Shown one piece after another: positions 43,401 to 51,637 of a stretch of 64,000 nucleotides of DNA. The position numbers and the translations under genes are program-made. The stretch lies in NCBI GenBank assembly GCA_030430575.1, contig JAUIKF010000004.1, positions 62,001 to 126,000 of the forward strand, in the 5' to 3' direction. A model generated the notes under the pieces. The model was not told where the DNA came from, ran no database searches, and worked only from the letters and a program-made list of their open reading frames with translations. Within the stretch, counting starts at the first letter, position 1, and each line of letters begins with the position of its first letter. Source of the stretch: Bacteroidia bacterium (GTDB taxonomy: Bacteria > Bacteroidota > Bacteroidia > J057).

Positions 43401-43968
43401 TTACCCGTATGTCCACGCCAAATTTTCCGCCAACCCCAATGGCGAATGTAAACACATCTCCGATCCTACCTTTGACTTTATTGACCTCAGTTCTGGGGGC
43501 GTCACGGGGCGCTGGGACTTTGGGGATGGGACAGTAGAGGAATACATAGAAGGCGTGCCCATCAAGCATACCTATCCTGGCGTAGGGGTTTATGAAGTGA
43601 AATTATTTATAGAAAATGAAGGAAGCTGCTCAGACTCTGCAATTATCGAAGTCTGTGTCATTCCAGACATCTCTGCCTTCTATGTGCCTACAGCCTTCTC
43701 GCCAAACGGCGATGGGAAAAACGACATCTTCCGCCCCAAAGGCGTCAATGTCTTAACCTATAACCTCAAAATATTTAACCGGTGGGGCAATCTGATTTTT
43801 GAATCCAATAACATGAGTGAAGGGTGGGATGGAACCTACAAAGGCGCAGACGCGCCTGAAGGCGTGTATATCTTCGTCATTCGTGGTTCCATCACCGCGA
43901 ATAGCCAGCAGAATAATTATGCACCGCAAAAGCTGGAACGAGAGGGGAATGTAACGCTAATAAGGTAG
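40414..43968 (+). CDS. T9SS type B sorting domain protein with CUB-like domain, seven Cys-paired repeats and PKD domain
   Basis: The product is 1184 residues. A signal peptide (about residues 20-42, ending VNGQA) is followed by a CUB-like domain (DCKGTLLGSNNGAVSGHYDHNENYTFTIC...DSLRLFDGP...CTGWIANW). Seven tandem repeats of about 65-72 residues span roughly residues 350-840, each with one Cys near its start, G-G-x-W-x-G-x-G-I in the middle, a F-x-P-x-x-A-G turn, and a second Cys. A PKD domain (FIDLSSGGVTGRWDFGDGT...HTYPGVGVYEVKLFI) precedes the type B sorting domain (YVPTAFSPNGDGKNDIFRPKG, LKIFNRWGNLIFES, GWDGTYKGADAPEGVYIFVI). It is a large adhesin-like surface protein carried by type IX secretion. 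Confidence 0.88.
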   Translation: MGNFLPVFPKFFIPKPLLRPSLFLWVCVIGLLSAVNGQAVYNMTNARVDDCKGTLLGSNNGAVSGHYDHNENYTFTICVPGAKSITMSFIAFCTELDYDSLRLFDGPNIASPQIGPAYSGNGIPPTISTTGPCLTINFISDANVTCTGWIANWTTQIDIPPFPALDLNLMPTCSTGTMTVTFDRPIHCDSVNAGAFSITGQLPNTVMTATPVNCTNDSTTMANLTFTPGLDQSGFYYITYSSFYIDQCDSVWTLITTDSVAVRDCPLEVMINANNDTICEGDCATLVADAEGGDFLTYSFSWSNGAVGPGPHNVCPITTTTYSVTVSDGAGSTPATDNITIVVLPAPTMPPPQSICETAAPITLNAGPAGGRWSGPGITSAVNGTFDPGVAGAGTHIVTYTAPNGCSGEATIVVRGIFAGPVQAACPGTPAFQLQGATPPGGTWSGPNVTPFGVFTPTPTRGIFRLQYDFNGCIDSMTVYVDTITLMPVDTVCESLNPFNFTFYPPGGFWQGTGITNTATGRFDPVRAGLGNHTMVYFINGCNKFFDIYVKEIDVGPRLWACPLQPAFLLPAPTPAGGMWTGPGIINAFTGQYNPANLPNNRNDTLIYNVDGCDAELVVRVRHTTIGNDTMEFCPPDPPIDLNWANMRRSPSNGVWSGPGITSPSGPGEFDPPTAGPGNHTILYVANTCSATATMIVHPYSLLGDTSLCEGSPPFNLRNRVPGGVWSGNGITDVVLGTFDPVISGVGVHTVYYLPPTGCLDSLTVTVYLPPVPSISNLDVTYCYKDTNIFLVGMPAGGIFTGPGISGSVFNPSVAGPGQHFINYSVGDGPCERMALAVTNVGDPMQISVPLAADTICAGEYVTISADAQGGSTGNFTYTWMPGGIVGNSIAVNPDVTTVYTVTATDGCTDPVSDIVRIEVSPPFSLRFDGSGPGCYGDSGYAVVIVDGPSTYFHEWHTIPPVFDDTLSGVTGFNIGVTVTDLESGCEESGLTDIISYPYVHAKFSANPNGECKHISDPTFDFIDLSSGGVTGRWDFGDGTVEEYIEGVPIKHTYPGVGVYEVKLFIENEGSCSDSAIIEVCVIPDISAFYVPTAFSPNGDGKNDIFRPKGVNVLTYNLKIFNRWGNLIFESNNMSEGWDGTYKGADAPEGVYIFVIRGSITANSQQNNYAPQKLEREGNVTLIR

Positions 43969-43973
43969 AGAAA

Positions 43974-44028
43974 GTTCAAGGGTTCAAGGCATTCAATGTT
44001 CAATTATTTCCCCATTCAACCCTTGAAC
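43974..44028. terminator. Inverted repeat between convergent genes
   Basis: GTTCAAGGGTT (43974-43984) pairs perfectly with AACCCTTGAAC (44018-44028). It is located between the T9SS cargo and purM and could stop transcription from both sides. Confidence 0.6.
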
Positions 44029-44049
44029 GATTTGAACAATTTTCCCTTC

Positions 44050-45216
44050 CTAGTCATAGACCAACTGACCGTCTGGCCCCTTCAGGGTCAGGCGGTTTTG
44101 TTTGGCAGCTTCGCAGCGCCCCACGATTTGGGCTGCAACGCCAAAGCTTTCTGAAATATCAATGATCGCTTCAGCGGTTTTTGCATCGGTGTAGACCTCC
44201 AAGCGGTGCCCCATGTTGAAAACCTGGTACATCTCCTCCCAAGAGGCATTAGATGCCTTTTGAATCATGTCGAAGATAGGAGGCACCTCAAAGAGATTAT
44301 CTTTGATGACATGTAGATTCTCCACAAATTTCATGACCTTGGTCTGGCCGCCACCTGTGCAGTGAATCATGCCATGAATTTGGTCGAAATGGGTGTCAAA
44401 AATCTTTTTGGCGATGGGGAGGTAGGTGCGCGTGGGGCTGAGTAAAAGCTTCCCAATGGGAATGCCCAATTCCGGATGTACATCAGTGAGCTTGTGAGGA
44501 CCTGCATACACCAGGTCTTCCGGCACCGCCGAATCAAAGGATTCGGGATATTTCTCTACATACTCATGCGAGAGCACGTCATGACGGCCATTGGTGAGCC
44601 CGTTGCTTCCGATGCCGCTGTTATAAGCGGTTTCGTAATTCGCCTGGCCAGAGCTACTGAGCCCCACGATGACAGAACCAGGGCCGATGCGATCATTGGG
44701 GATGATTCGCTTGCGCGGAAGGCGCGCAAAGGCCGTCGCATCGAAGATGAGGGTGCGCACGAGGTCGCCGACGTCTGCGGTCTCCCCGCCAGTATTTTGG
44801 GCAGCCACGCCATGTTCATTGAGCATTCCGAAGACATCCTCCATTCCACCCAGAATCTCTGCCAAGACTTCGCGGGGAATCTTGAACTTGTTGCGGCCAA
44901 TGGTGTTGGAAAAGAGGAAACTGTCCACGGCACCGACACAGAGCATATCATCTGTATTCATGACCAAGGCATCCTGGGCCAAAGCCCGCCACACGGATAA
45001 GTCACCCGTCTCTTTCCAATAGATATAGGCCAAAGAGCTTTTTGTCCCTGTGCCGTCGGCATGCATGATATTGCAATAGGCCGGATCACCTGCTACCAGA
45101 TCTGGCAAGATCTTGCAGAAGGCATTGGGATACAGCCCTTTGCCTAGCTGCTTGATGGCAAAGTGGACATCTTCCTTGCCGGCGGACACGCCGCGTTTTG
45201 CATAATTTTCACTCAT
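44050..45216 (-). CDS. purM: Phosphoribosylformylglycinamidine cyclo-ligase (AIR synthase)
   Basis: The product is 388 residues, somewhat longer than the typical 345. PurM blocks are visible: the ADGTGTKSSLAYIYWKETGDLSVWRALAQDALVMNTDDMLCVGA core (metal/ATP site D-G-x-G-T-K and N-T-D-D), NTGGETADVGDLV, PGSVIVGLSSSGQANYETAYNSG, and GMIHCTGGGQTKVMKF. It converts FGAM to AIR with ATP in purine synthesis, in the cytoplasm. The start overlaps the stop of the upstream 178-residue protein gene by 4 bp. The variant is divergent from E. coli PurM (for example the MSENYAKRGVSAGKEDVHFAI N-terminus), as seen in other Bacteroidota. Confidence 0.9.
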   Translation of the reverse strand: MSENYAKRGVSAGKEDVHFAIKQLGKGLYPNAFCKILPDLVAGDPAYCNIMHADGTGTKSSLAYIYWKETGDLSVWRALAQDALVMNTDDMLCVGAVDSFLFSNTIGRNKFKIPREVLAEILGGMEDVFGMLNEHGVAAQNTGGETADVGDLVRTLIFDATAFARLPRKRIIPNDRIGPGSVIVGLSSSGQANYETAYNSGIGSNGLTNGRHDVLSHEYVEKYPESFDSAVPEDLVYAGPHKLTDVHPELGIPIGKLLLSPTRTYLPIAKKIFDTHFDQIHGMIHCTGGGQTKVMKFVENLHVIKDNLFEVPPIFDMIQKASNASWEEMYQVFNMGHRLEVYTDAKTAEAIIDISESFGVAAQIVGRCEAAKQNRLTLKGPDGQLVYD

Positions 45217-45749
45217 TTTCCTTCTCCTTTGAAACTGTCTTCCTGGTGTTTAAAGAGCACGTTAAACGTGGTTAAACTCCCATAGCTCCTTGTGATGTAT
45301 TGTTGAATATGGACCTTCTCCTCAGCACTGAGGTTTTTGCTTTTGTTGATATTTTGTTCCAAAACCCTCAGTCGATCCCGAATCATAACAATCTTGTGAA
45401 ACAGCGTTTCGATGGGAATTTCCTTAGGCTTTTGGTTTGGGTCTGCAGGCTGTAAGATCATCTTTCCCCCCTTCCAGCGATTCCCTAGCGGGACAATCTC
45501 TGTGATGCCAGCCCACTTCCTCAACACTTCTCCCATGATATGTTGGATGTCTCCTACCGCTAGCCTATTCTCAGGAAGAGGAGCTAATTCTAGAATTTCA
45601 AGGTCTTCAAAAGACTTGGCGATCGCCTTTTCGCCATGGTGCTTGAACACAACGGTATAAGCAGCCTCCATGCTATTGTCGAGGATAATGCCCGCTCCAT
45701 AGACGGGGTGCTTGATCCGTGTGCCGATGGAAAGAGAGGGTTTGGACAT
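45213..45749 (-). CDS. Conserved protein of unknown function, translationally coupled to purM
   Basis: The product is 178 residues. The N-terminus, LSIGTRIKHPVYGAGIILDNSMEAAYTVVFKHHGEKAI, has the pattern of a small SH3/Tudor-like or CarD-like barrel (G-x-x-V-x-H-P-x-Y-G-x-G) also found at the end of UvrD-type helicases. The C-terminal part is helical (IETLFHKIVMIRDRLRVLEQNINKSKNLSAEEKVHIQQYI). A nucleic-acid or polymerase contact is possible but unproven. The 4-bp overlap with purM implies coexpression. Confidence 0.75.
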   Translation of the reverse strand: MSKPSLSIGTRIKHPVYGAGIILDNSMEAAYTVVFKHHGEKAIAKSFEDLEILELAPLPENRLAVGDIQHIMGEVLRKWAGITEIVPLGNRWKGGKMILQPADPNQKPKEIPIETLFHKIVMIRDRLRVLEQNINKSKNLSAEEKVHIQQYITRSYGSLTTFNVLFKHQEDSFKGEGK

Positions 45750-45802
45750 GATTGGGAATAAATTAAAAGATGAAATGGAACCTTGAAATTGGTTAAAAAG
45801 AC

Positions 45803-45843
45803 AATGAGCGCCAAATCCTTGGGGACTTGGCGCTCATTTTTTT
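45803..45843. terminator. Strong bidirectional hairpin terminator
   Basis: AATGAGCGCCAA (45803-45814) and TTGGCGCTCATT (45827-45838) form a perfect 12-bp stem. On the plus strand a run of seven T follows; on the minus strand GTCTTTTT follows. It lies directly downstream of the small minus-strand gene at 45856-45966. Confidence 0.8.
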
Positions 45844-45855
45844 GTTTGGAAGCGA

Positions 45856-45966
45856 TTAGATGCCGTACTCGTACCAATCATCGGCGTCATCAGGATCGTC
45901 AGACCAGATGATCATAGGAGGTAAAGGGTCAATGCTTTCATGCAAAAGTCTAGTTGGGCTTTTCAT
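45856..45966 (-). CDS. Small acidic-tailed protein (36 residues)
   Basis: The minus-strand frame starts MKSPTRLLHESIDPLPP and ends IIWSDDPDDADDWYEYGI. The N-terminal half is basic or neutral, and the C-terminal third is very acidic with aromatics. It has no signal peptide or membrane helix and is not a recognised family. The hairpin at 45803-45843 begins 13 bp after the stop on the same strand, so the frame looks like an independent transcription unit with its own terminator. It could be a small regulatory protein, an anti-restriction-like DNA mimic, or a peptide precursor, but none of these is demonstrated. Confidence 0.45.
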   Translation of the reverse strand: MKSPTRLLHESIDPLPPMIIWSDDPDDADDWYEYGI

Positions 45967-46314
45967 AATGGTTGTATTAATTGGTTATATGCGTTATACT
46001 TTCCAAACGATAAAATATGCAAAAAAGTTGTATCTGAATGCTTAACTTTTTGAATATATTTTTTGACTGAATCTTTGGGGCGGTTGTAGATTATTGTGGA
46101 CAAAAATGTCGACGTAGGTTCTCGGAATTTCTTGGCAAAAGGGGCTGATTATTAGCTGTTTCAAGCGTTGGTTGGGAAGATGATAATCATATGGCTTATG
46201 ATCGGTTAACTATTGGTATTTGTATTCTTTTTAGACAGTTCACTTTCTCCTTTTGTAGACAAATGCCATGCCGTCTTTTGGGTTGATGAAAGAAGATTTT
46301 TTATCTTGGTCGAG
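45967..46314. other. Gene-free 348-bp spacer
   Basis: It is AT-rich and lies between the divergent small acidic gene and the helicase gene. No RNA gene, convincing promoter or repeat was found. The plus-strand frame is open from 46213, but the stretch before the ATG at 46315 lacks family similarity. Confidence 0.5.
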
Positions 46315-49300
46315 ATGCGTGAGATCATCCATAATTATAAACTTCGTCTGACAAATCTCAGTCAGGGAAATCGTGCCTTAAAACTGAGTCGTCTCAGCAG
46401 TAGGCGCGATGTGGATGTAAGAGACCTTGGATTTCTCGAAAAGGACCGCCCGGAAGCATTACTCCAAAAGATCATCGCAGGGAAGGACATTCCTCTTATC
46501 CGTCGCCTAGATCCACGCCTCGAAAAAGTCAACCTGATTGACCGTCGCCTCAATAATATTTATCGAGAACTCAATACGCTGTTTGAAGAAACGGGAAGTT
46601 ATGACCTCTATGTAGGTTACCCTTTTGTTGAAGGCAAATTTGTAGATGGAACGAGTGTCAGATGCCCTGTGCTGCTATTTCCTGTTCGCCTGAAACGCTC
46701 TCTCAAAGGCGCTCCCCGCTGGAAGCTCGCTTCCATCAATGACGAACCCGTCCTATTCAATCGGACTTTTTTGCTTGCTTATGAGCTGTATCAGCAGCTA
46801 CGGCTGCCTGAAGAAATATGGGACGAAGAGATTGAACGCAAAAGCGATTGGCAAGCCTGGCTCAACCATTTCTATGCACGGATCAAGGACATGGAATTGG
46901 CCCTGAATTTCAATTCAGACCTTTTTAAACAAGAATTAAGAACGTTTCGGGACTACTCAAAAGATGAGATGGAGGCCTTTGGCGTGGGGAAACTCACGTT
47001 TCAGTCGCAGGCCGTCTTGGGGATATTTCCCCAGTCAGATTCTGCGTTGCTACAGGACTATGAGCAGATCGAACAACAAGCTGCGGACTTCAGTCTGGAG
47101 CGATTTTTCCCACGCTCAGACGAAGTCTATATGCCTTCAGCCTCCTCAGAAGATGGCTATATCCGCGAAGAAGATCGCTACTTTGTCACGCCCGTGGATC
47201 AGTCGCAGGAGGCGGCCCTCCTCCGCATCAAGCAAGGGGAATCCCTGGTCATCCACGGCCCGCCTGGGACGGGCAAGTCCCAGGTCATCGTCAACATCAT
47301 CGCCGATGCGTTAGCGCATGGAAAGAAGGTCCTTCTGGTATCCCAAAAGCGCGCTGCGCTCGACGTCGTCTACAAGCGCCTTAGCGCCTTAGGACTCAGT
47401 CGCTTTGCTGTACTAGTCCATGACTATCGCCACGATCGAAAGGATATTTACCAGAAAATCCGGAAGCAGATTGATGGAATTGATGACTTCAAAAAGCAGC
47501 TGGCAGACCTCAACCTCACCAAATGGGACCACGATTATAAAATCTTGTCGCGCCAGATCGACCAGCTTCATCGGACCTTTGAAGAGTTGCATATGGCGCT
47601 TCAGACTCGTGAGCCTTATGGTGTCAGCCCCCACGAGCTGTACCAAAAAGTAGATACGGCGTTGCAGATTTTGGACGTGGGAGAGGTGGCGACCACATTT
47701 GATCAAGATAAACTGACCTATTTCCTCGAAAAACTGCGGGCCATCCTGGACTATGAAGAGCTCCTGGCTGAAGATCATCCCTGGAATGATCGAATGAGCT
47801 TTCATCACTATGCCCATAATGACCGAACGCGCTTGATGGGATTATTGGCTGATTTGCCTACCCAAGTGGCGGATCTTCACGAGGTGCATACGACACTTGC
47901 TACAAACCTCAAAGGTCCTTTATTAGATAGTCAAGCGAATCAAGCAGAAATAGAAGCATTTAACCAAATCAACTCTCTCCTTGAAACGCCCCCTATTCGG
48001 AAGGACATAGAAGCGATCCATAAGGACGAATTGACTACGAGTTATGTCAAAAAGAAGCTGGGGCAGTTTGAGCGTGTGATAGAAGAATTGGCAGAGATAA
48101 AGGTGCTAAATGACTTTCCATGGCGTTTGTACTCGGACTTGAAACGGCATGTAGAGACGTATAAGAAATATCAAAAAGCAGCCTTTAGGATGCTTTCTAT
48201 CCCGTTTCTGCGGGCGCGTTGGTTTTTGAAAAGTGTGTTGCATGCTAAAGGCTTAAAATTGGATGAAGGGACATTTAAGGACTTGAATCGAGAGTATCGA
48301 TTTTTTGTTCAACTGCATCAGCATTATACCAAAACCTATGAGTTAGATTTTTTCCATGACTTTCCCTTATTAGAAGAATTGCCTGCCAAGCAACAATGGT
48401 TAGTCAAAAAGCAGAATCATTTGGCGGCTTATAAAAAGGTGGATCAACTGAAGGGGTTTAAATCTTTACATCCCGTCTTTGAATTTGGCGAATTAAAGGT
48501 AGAAGCGTGGCAAAAGTCGATGGGCCATATTGCAGCGTTGAAGCGGTTTAATCAGTTGCTGGTGAAGGTAGTGGGGCAATGGCGAACGTACTTGACGGCT
48601 ACTCAATGTCAGCGATTGCTTAAGGGCGTCGCTGTGAGAGATGGAAGTAAGGCATTTATCATGGCCCTCCAGGAAAGTGCCCAGCGCGACTTCGCTGACA
48701 TCAAAAACCTCGATCTGCTGTTAGCAGATCTTAGTGGAAAGGAACAAGGTGCCTTTTCAGCCCTCACAAAAGATCCTGAATGGCGCACACACTTGACCTC
48801 TTCGGAGGCATTTCTTCATCTAGTGGAAAATAGTTTTCACTTCTATTGGTTAGAGAATTTGGAGCGCCAATACCCCATCCTCGAAGAGGTGAGTAGCAGA
48901 GGCTGGGAGCGAAAGCAGCGGAGTTTTGGCGAAAAAGTGGCGGCCCGCCAGACAAAAGTCACAGAGCTGATTCAGCAGCGCAGCAAGGAAAAGATCGTGG
49001 GCATTTTGCGCTATAATCGCTTGAAAAATCCGATTACCTTTCGTCAGATTTACCACCAAGTCACCAAAAAACGCTTAATATGGCCGATCCGGCGACTAGT
49101 CAGAGAGACGTGGAAAACGGGCTTAAATGAACTCGTGCCTTGCTGGATGGCTTCCCCAGAGTCTGCCGCGGCCATTTTTCCTATGGAAAAAGATTTTTTT
49201 GATTTGGTGGTCTTTGATGAAGCTTCTCAATGTTTTGTGGAGCGAGCCGTCCCTGTCCTTCTGCGCGGCAAGCAAAGTATCGTCGCAGGCGACGATCAGC

Positions 49301-50466
49301 AACTCAAGCCCTTTGACCTCTATCGTGTCAAATTTGAGGACACGGAGCGAGATTTCACGGCATCGGAGATTGCCTTGGAGGTGGAGAGCATCCTCGACCT
49401 CGCCAAGCGAAGCTTGGAAGAGCGGAAACTCACCTGGCATTATCGCTCACAGGAAGAAGAATTGATCAATTTTTCCAACCATGCTTTTTATGAAGGCAAG
49501 CTCCAGGTCATCCCACCAGCGACGCATGACACCACCAATTATCCGCCGATGGAGTGGGTTGGGGTTAAAGGGCAATGGGCCAATAATCGAAACCTTATAG
49601 AAGCGGAAGCGGTTGTGGAGCTGGTTGAACGCCTGGTTCAGCGAGATGATGCCCCTTCCATCGGTATAGTGACCTTTAATTATCATCAGCAAGAGTTGAT
49701 CAAGGACTTGCTGGAGGCGCGATTAGAGGCCTTGGCAAATGAAGATGAAGCCTTATACCAATGCTTACAGCTTGCGATGATGAAGACGGAGTCGGAGGAG
49801 TTTCAGGGACTTTTTGTGAAAAATATTGAAAATGTCCAGGGAGATGAACGCGATATTATCATCTTCTCTATTGCCTATGCGCCCAATGAATCGGGAAAAT
49901 TAGTGACCCGCTTCGGACTTCTGAATCAGAAGGGAGGAGAAAATCGCCTCAATGTGGCGATCACGCGTGCCAAGAAGAAGATTTTTGTCATCTGTAGTTT
50001 TGAACCTTCTCAACTCAAGGTGGAATCAGCCCTCCAAGATGGTCCACGTGTCTTCAAAAGTTATTTGCAATATGTACGGGCTGTCAGTGACCTTCGCTCA
50101 ACCGATGCAGCACATCTGCTCAATATGCAGTCCAAAGAAGACTTTAGCATTCGTCCCGAAAACCCGATTGCAGATGAGTTGGCAGGGATGCTAGCGGCGG
50201 AAGGCTATGAGATCATTCGCGATTTTGGGGATACGGCCTATAAGTTAGACATTGTGGTGAAGGATGGGGCTAAGGACAATTCTTTTTTGCTGGGGATAGA
50301 ATGTGAAGGCGCACATTATTTCAGCGGAGAAAGCAGTAAAGAACGAGAGGTGTATCGGATAGCCTTGCTGGAGGCCCGTGGATGGAAGACCTATCGGGTA
50401 TGGGCCCGGAATTGGTGGATGGATAAGGAGCGTGAGGTTAAAAAAATTCAGGCACTTCTACCATGA
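46315..50466 (+). CDS. DUF4011-type superfamily 1 helicase fused to a C-terminal Vsr-like nuclease (REase_MTES_1575)
   Basis: The product is 1383 residues from MREIIHNYKLRLTNLSQGN at 46315. The N-terminal DUF4011-like domain (residues 1-150) includes DLYVGYPFVEGKFVDGTSVRCPVLLFPV. The helicase core has the Q-like DQSQEAALLRIKQG, Walker A HGPPGTGKSQVIVNI (about residue 317), Walker B DLVVFDEASQC (near residue 965), AGDDQQLKPF, HYRSQEEELINFSN, NVQGDERDIIIFS and the arginine-finger motif RLNVAITRAKKKIFV. A long helical insert (about residues 370-940) separates motifs I and II. The end, YKLDIVVKDG...LLGIECEGAHYF...RIALLEARGWKTYRVWARNWW, is a PD-(D/E)XK fold of Vsr type. Related proteins are common in defence islands, but here it stands alone. 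Confidence 0.85.
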   Translation: MREIIHNYKLRLTNLSQGNRALKLSRLSSRRDVDVRDLGFLEKDRPEALLQKIIAGKDIPLIRRLDPRLEKVNLIDRRLNNIYRELNTLFEETGSYDLYVGYPFVEGKFVDGTSVRCPVLLFPVRLKRSLKGAPRWKLASINDEPVLFNRTFLLAYELYQQLRLPEEIWDEEIERKSDWQAWLNHFYARIKDMELALNFNSDLFKQELRTFRDYSKDEMEAFGVGKLTFQSQAVLGIFPQSDSALLQDYEQIEQQAADFSLERFFPRSDEVYMPSASSEDGYIREEDRYFVTPVDQSQEAALLRIKQGESLVIHGPPGTGKSQVIVNIIADALAHGKKVLLVSQKRAALDVVYKRLSALGLSRFAVLVHDYRHDRKDIYQKIRKQIDGIDDFKKQLADLNLTKWDHDYKILSRQIDQLHRTFEELHMALQTREPYGVSPHELYQKVDTALQILDVGEVATTFDQDKLTYFLEKLRAILDYEELLAEDHPWNDRMSFHHYAHNDRTRLMGLLADLPTQVADLHEVHTTLATNLKGPLLDSQANQAEIEAFNQINSLLETPPIRKDIEAIHKDELTTSYVKKKLGQFERVIEELAEIKVLNDFPWRLYSDLKRHVETYKKYQKAAFRMLSIPFLRARWFLKSVLHAKGLKLDEGTFKDLNREYRFFVQLHQHYTKTYELDFFHDFPLLEELPAKQQWLVKKQNHLAAYKKVDQLKGFKSLHPVFEFGELKVEAWQKSMGHIAALKRFNQLLVKVVGQWRTYLTATQCQRLLKGVAVRDGSKAFIMALQESAQRDFADIKNLDLLLADLSGKEQGAFSALTKDPEWRTHLTSSEAFLHLVENSFHFYWLENLERQYPILEEVSSRGWERKQRSFGEKVAARQTKVTELIQQRSKEKIVGILRYNRLKNPITFRQIYHQVTKKRLIWPIRRLVRETWKTGLNELVPCWMASPESAAAIFPMEKDFFDLVVFDEASQCFVERAVPVLLRGKQSIVAGDDQQLKPFDLYRVKFEDTERDFTASEIALEVESILDLAKRSLEERKLTWHYRSQEEELINFSNHAFYEGKLQVIPPATHDTTNYPPMEWVGVKGQWANNRNLIEAEAVVELVERLVQRDDAPSIGIVTFNYHQQELIKDLLEARLEALANEDEALYQCLQLAMMKTESEEFQGLFVKNIENVQGDERDIIIFSIAYAPNESGKLVTRFGLLNQKGGENRLNVAITRAKKKIFVICSFEPSQLKVESALQDGPRVFKSYLQYVRAVSDLRSTDAAHLLNMQSKEDFSIRPENPIADELAGMLAAEGYEIIRDFGDTAYKLDIVVKDGAKDNSFLLGIECEGAHYFSGESSKEREVYRIALLEARGWKTYRVWARNWWMDKEREVKKIQALLP

Positions 50467-50603
50467 CATTTATGGAATCATGTGAAGTTCCGGCTCCCCT
50501 AATCGAAACATGCAAAGATTAGGTTGATTGATGTTTGACCCTCAAAATCACAGCTAAATGGTCAAATTTTCAAACTTTCTCTTACTTGTTATTTGTTTTT
50601 GCT

Positions 50604-50611
50604 TAATTTTG
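50604..50611 (+). promoter_or_regulatory. Candidate Bacteroidetes -7 element for the PstS-like gene
   Basis: TAATTTTG matches TAnnTTTG and lies 24 bp before the ATG at 50636. TTG elements upstream are at non-ideal spacing (about 15). The position supports 50636 as the true start. Confidence 0.4.
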
Positions 50612-50635
50612 CACCTTCCCAAAAACCATATACTT

Positions 50636-51637
50636 ATGCGAGTTAGCCTATTAGGGGGATTTTTGTTGGCTTTATTAGTAGTACTTGAGAGCTGTTACCA
50701 GCCTCCCAATCCTTCAACAGATGCAACAGGCACATCTGAGACCACCCCAACAACTAAACGGGAAACTGCGATCTCTGGCGATATCCATATTGCAGTAGAT
50801 GAGACTTTCCAACCGATAATCCAAAGCCTTTTGGATACTTATAAAGTCACCTATCCAGATGCGAACATCCAGCCGCATTACTTGCCCGGAGAAGAGGCTA
50901 TTCATGAGATGTTGACATCAGATAGTATGCGATTGGTTGTCGCAACGCGTGAACTCACTAAGAGTGAAAAGCAGATTCTGATTAATAAAAATACAAGTGC
51001 TAAAACTTTTCCCTTGGCAACGGATGCCATTGCACTCATAGTCAGTAAGTCGAATAAAGACACTGTCCTGACACAATCCCAACTCCAGGGAATCCTCAAA
51101 GGAGAAATCACGACGTGGAAGCAGATCAATCCGGACTCACCGCTGGATTCTATTCGAGTCGTATTTGATCACCCCCTTTCAAGCACTTATCAGTACCTGA
51201 GAGATGAGTTTATGAGAGGAGAAGGTCCTCGTGGTTCGGCGATGAAGAATAACCTGGAAGTAGTCGAATATGTCGGCAAGCAGAATAAAAACGCTTTGGG
51301 TGTCATCGGATTAGCCTGGATTAGCGATAGCGATAGCCAGCAAGCGATTGGGTTTAAGCGTGATATTACGGTATGTAAAATTGACAATCCTAATCGAGAC
51401 AGAGCGTGTGGGAGTTATGGGACTACCTACCAGCCCTATCAGGGACTGATCAAGCTGGGCTGCTATCCACTGACGCGGTCTGTGATTGCCATCTCGCGCG
51501 AGACAAGATTTGGCCTGGGGACGGGCTTTATTAATTATGCTGTAAAACCCGAAACTGGGCAGCGACTGATCCTCAAATCGGGCCTTGTGCCAGCCTATGG
51601 CGTGCCAAGGATCGTCCAGTTTCCCGCCAAGAAATAA
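50636..51637 (+). CDS. PstS-like phosphate-binding lipoprotein
   Basis: The product is 333 residues from MRVSLLGGFLLALLVVLESC; a frame start at 50558 would place the promoter-like element inside the gene. The lipobox is VLESC. The mature protein is a PBP-like domain: GDIHIAVDETFQPIIQSLLDTYKVTYP, IHEMLTSDSMRLVVATRELTKSEK, TDAIALIVSKSN, LQGILKGEITTWKQIN, SSTYQYLRDEF and IGLAWISD. These correspond to the PstS oxyanion-binding segments, although the usual D-x-S-R is changed to A-T-R. No pstCAB or phoU genes are nearby, so transport is doubtful. It may be a sensor or scavenging lipoprotein. Confidence 0.8.
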   Translation: MRVSLLGGFLLALLVVLESCYQPPNPSTDATGTSETTPTTKRETAISGDIHIAVDETFQPIIQSLLDTYKVTYPDANIQPHYLPGEEAIHEMLTSDSMRLVVATRELTKSEKQILINKNTSAKTFPLATDAIALIVSKSNKDTVLTQSQLQGILKGEITTWKQINPDSPLDSIRVVFDHPLSSTYQYLRDEFMRGEGPRGSAMKNNLEVVEYVGKQNKNALGVIGLAWISDSDSQQAIGFKRDITVCKIDNPNRDRACGSYGTTYQPYQGLIKLGCYPLTRSVIAISRETRFGLGTGFINYAVKPETGQRLILKSGLVPAYGVPRIVQFPAKK

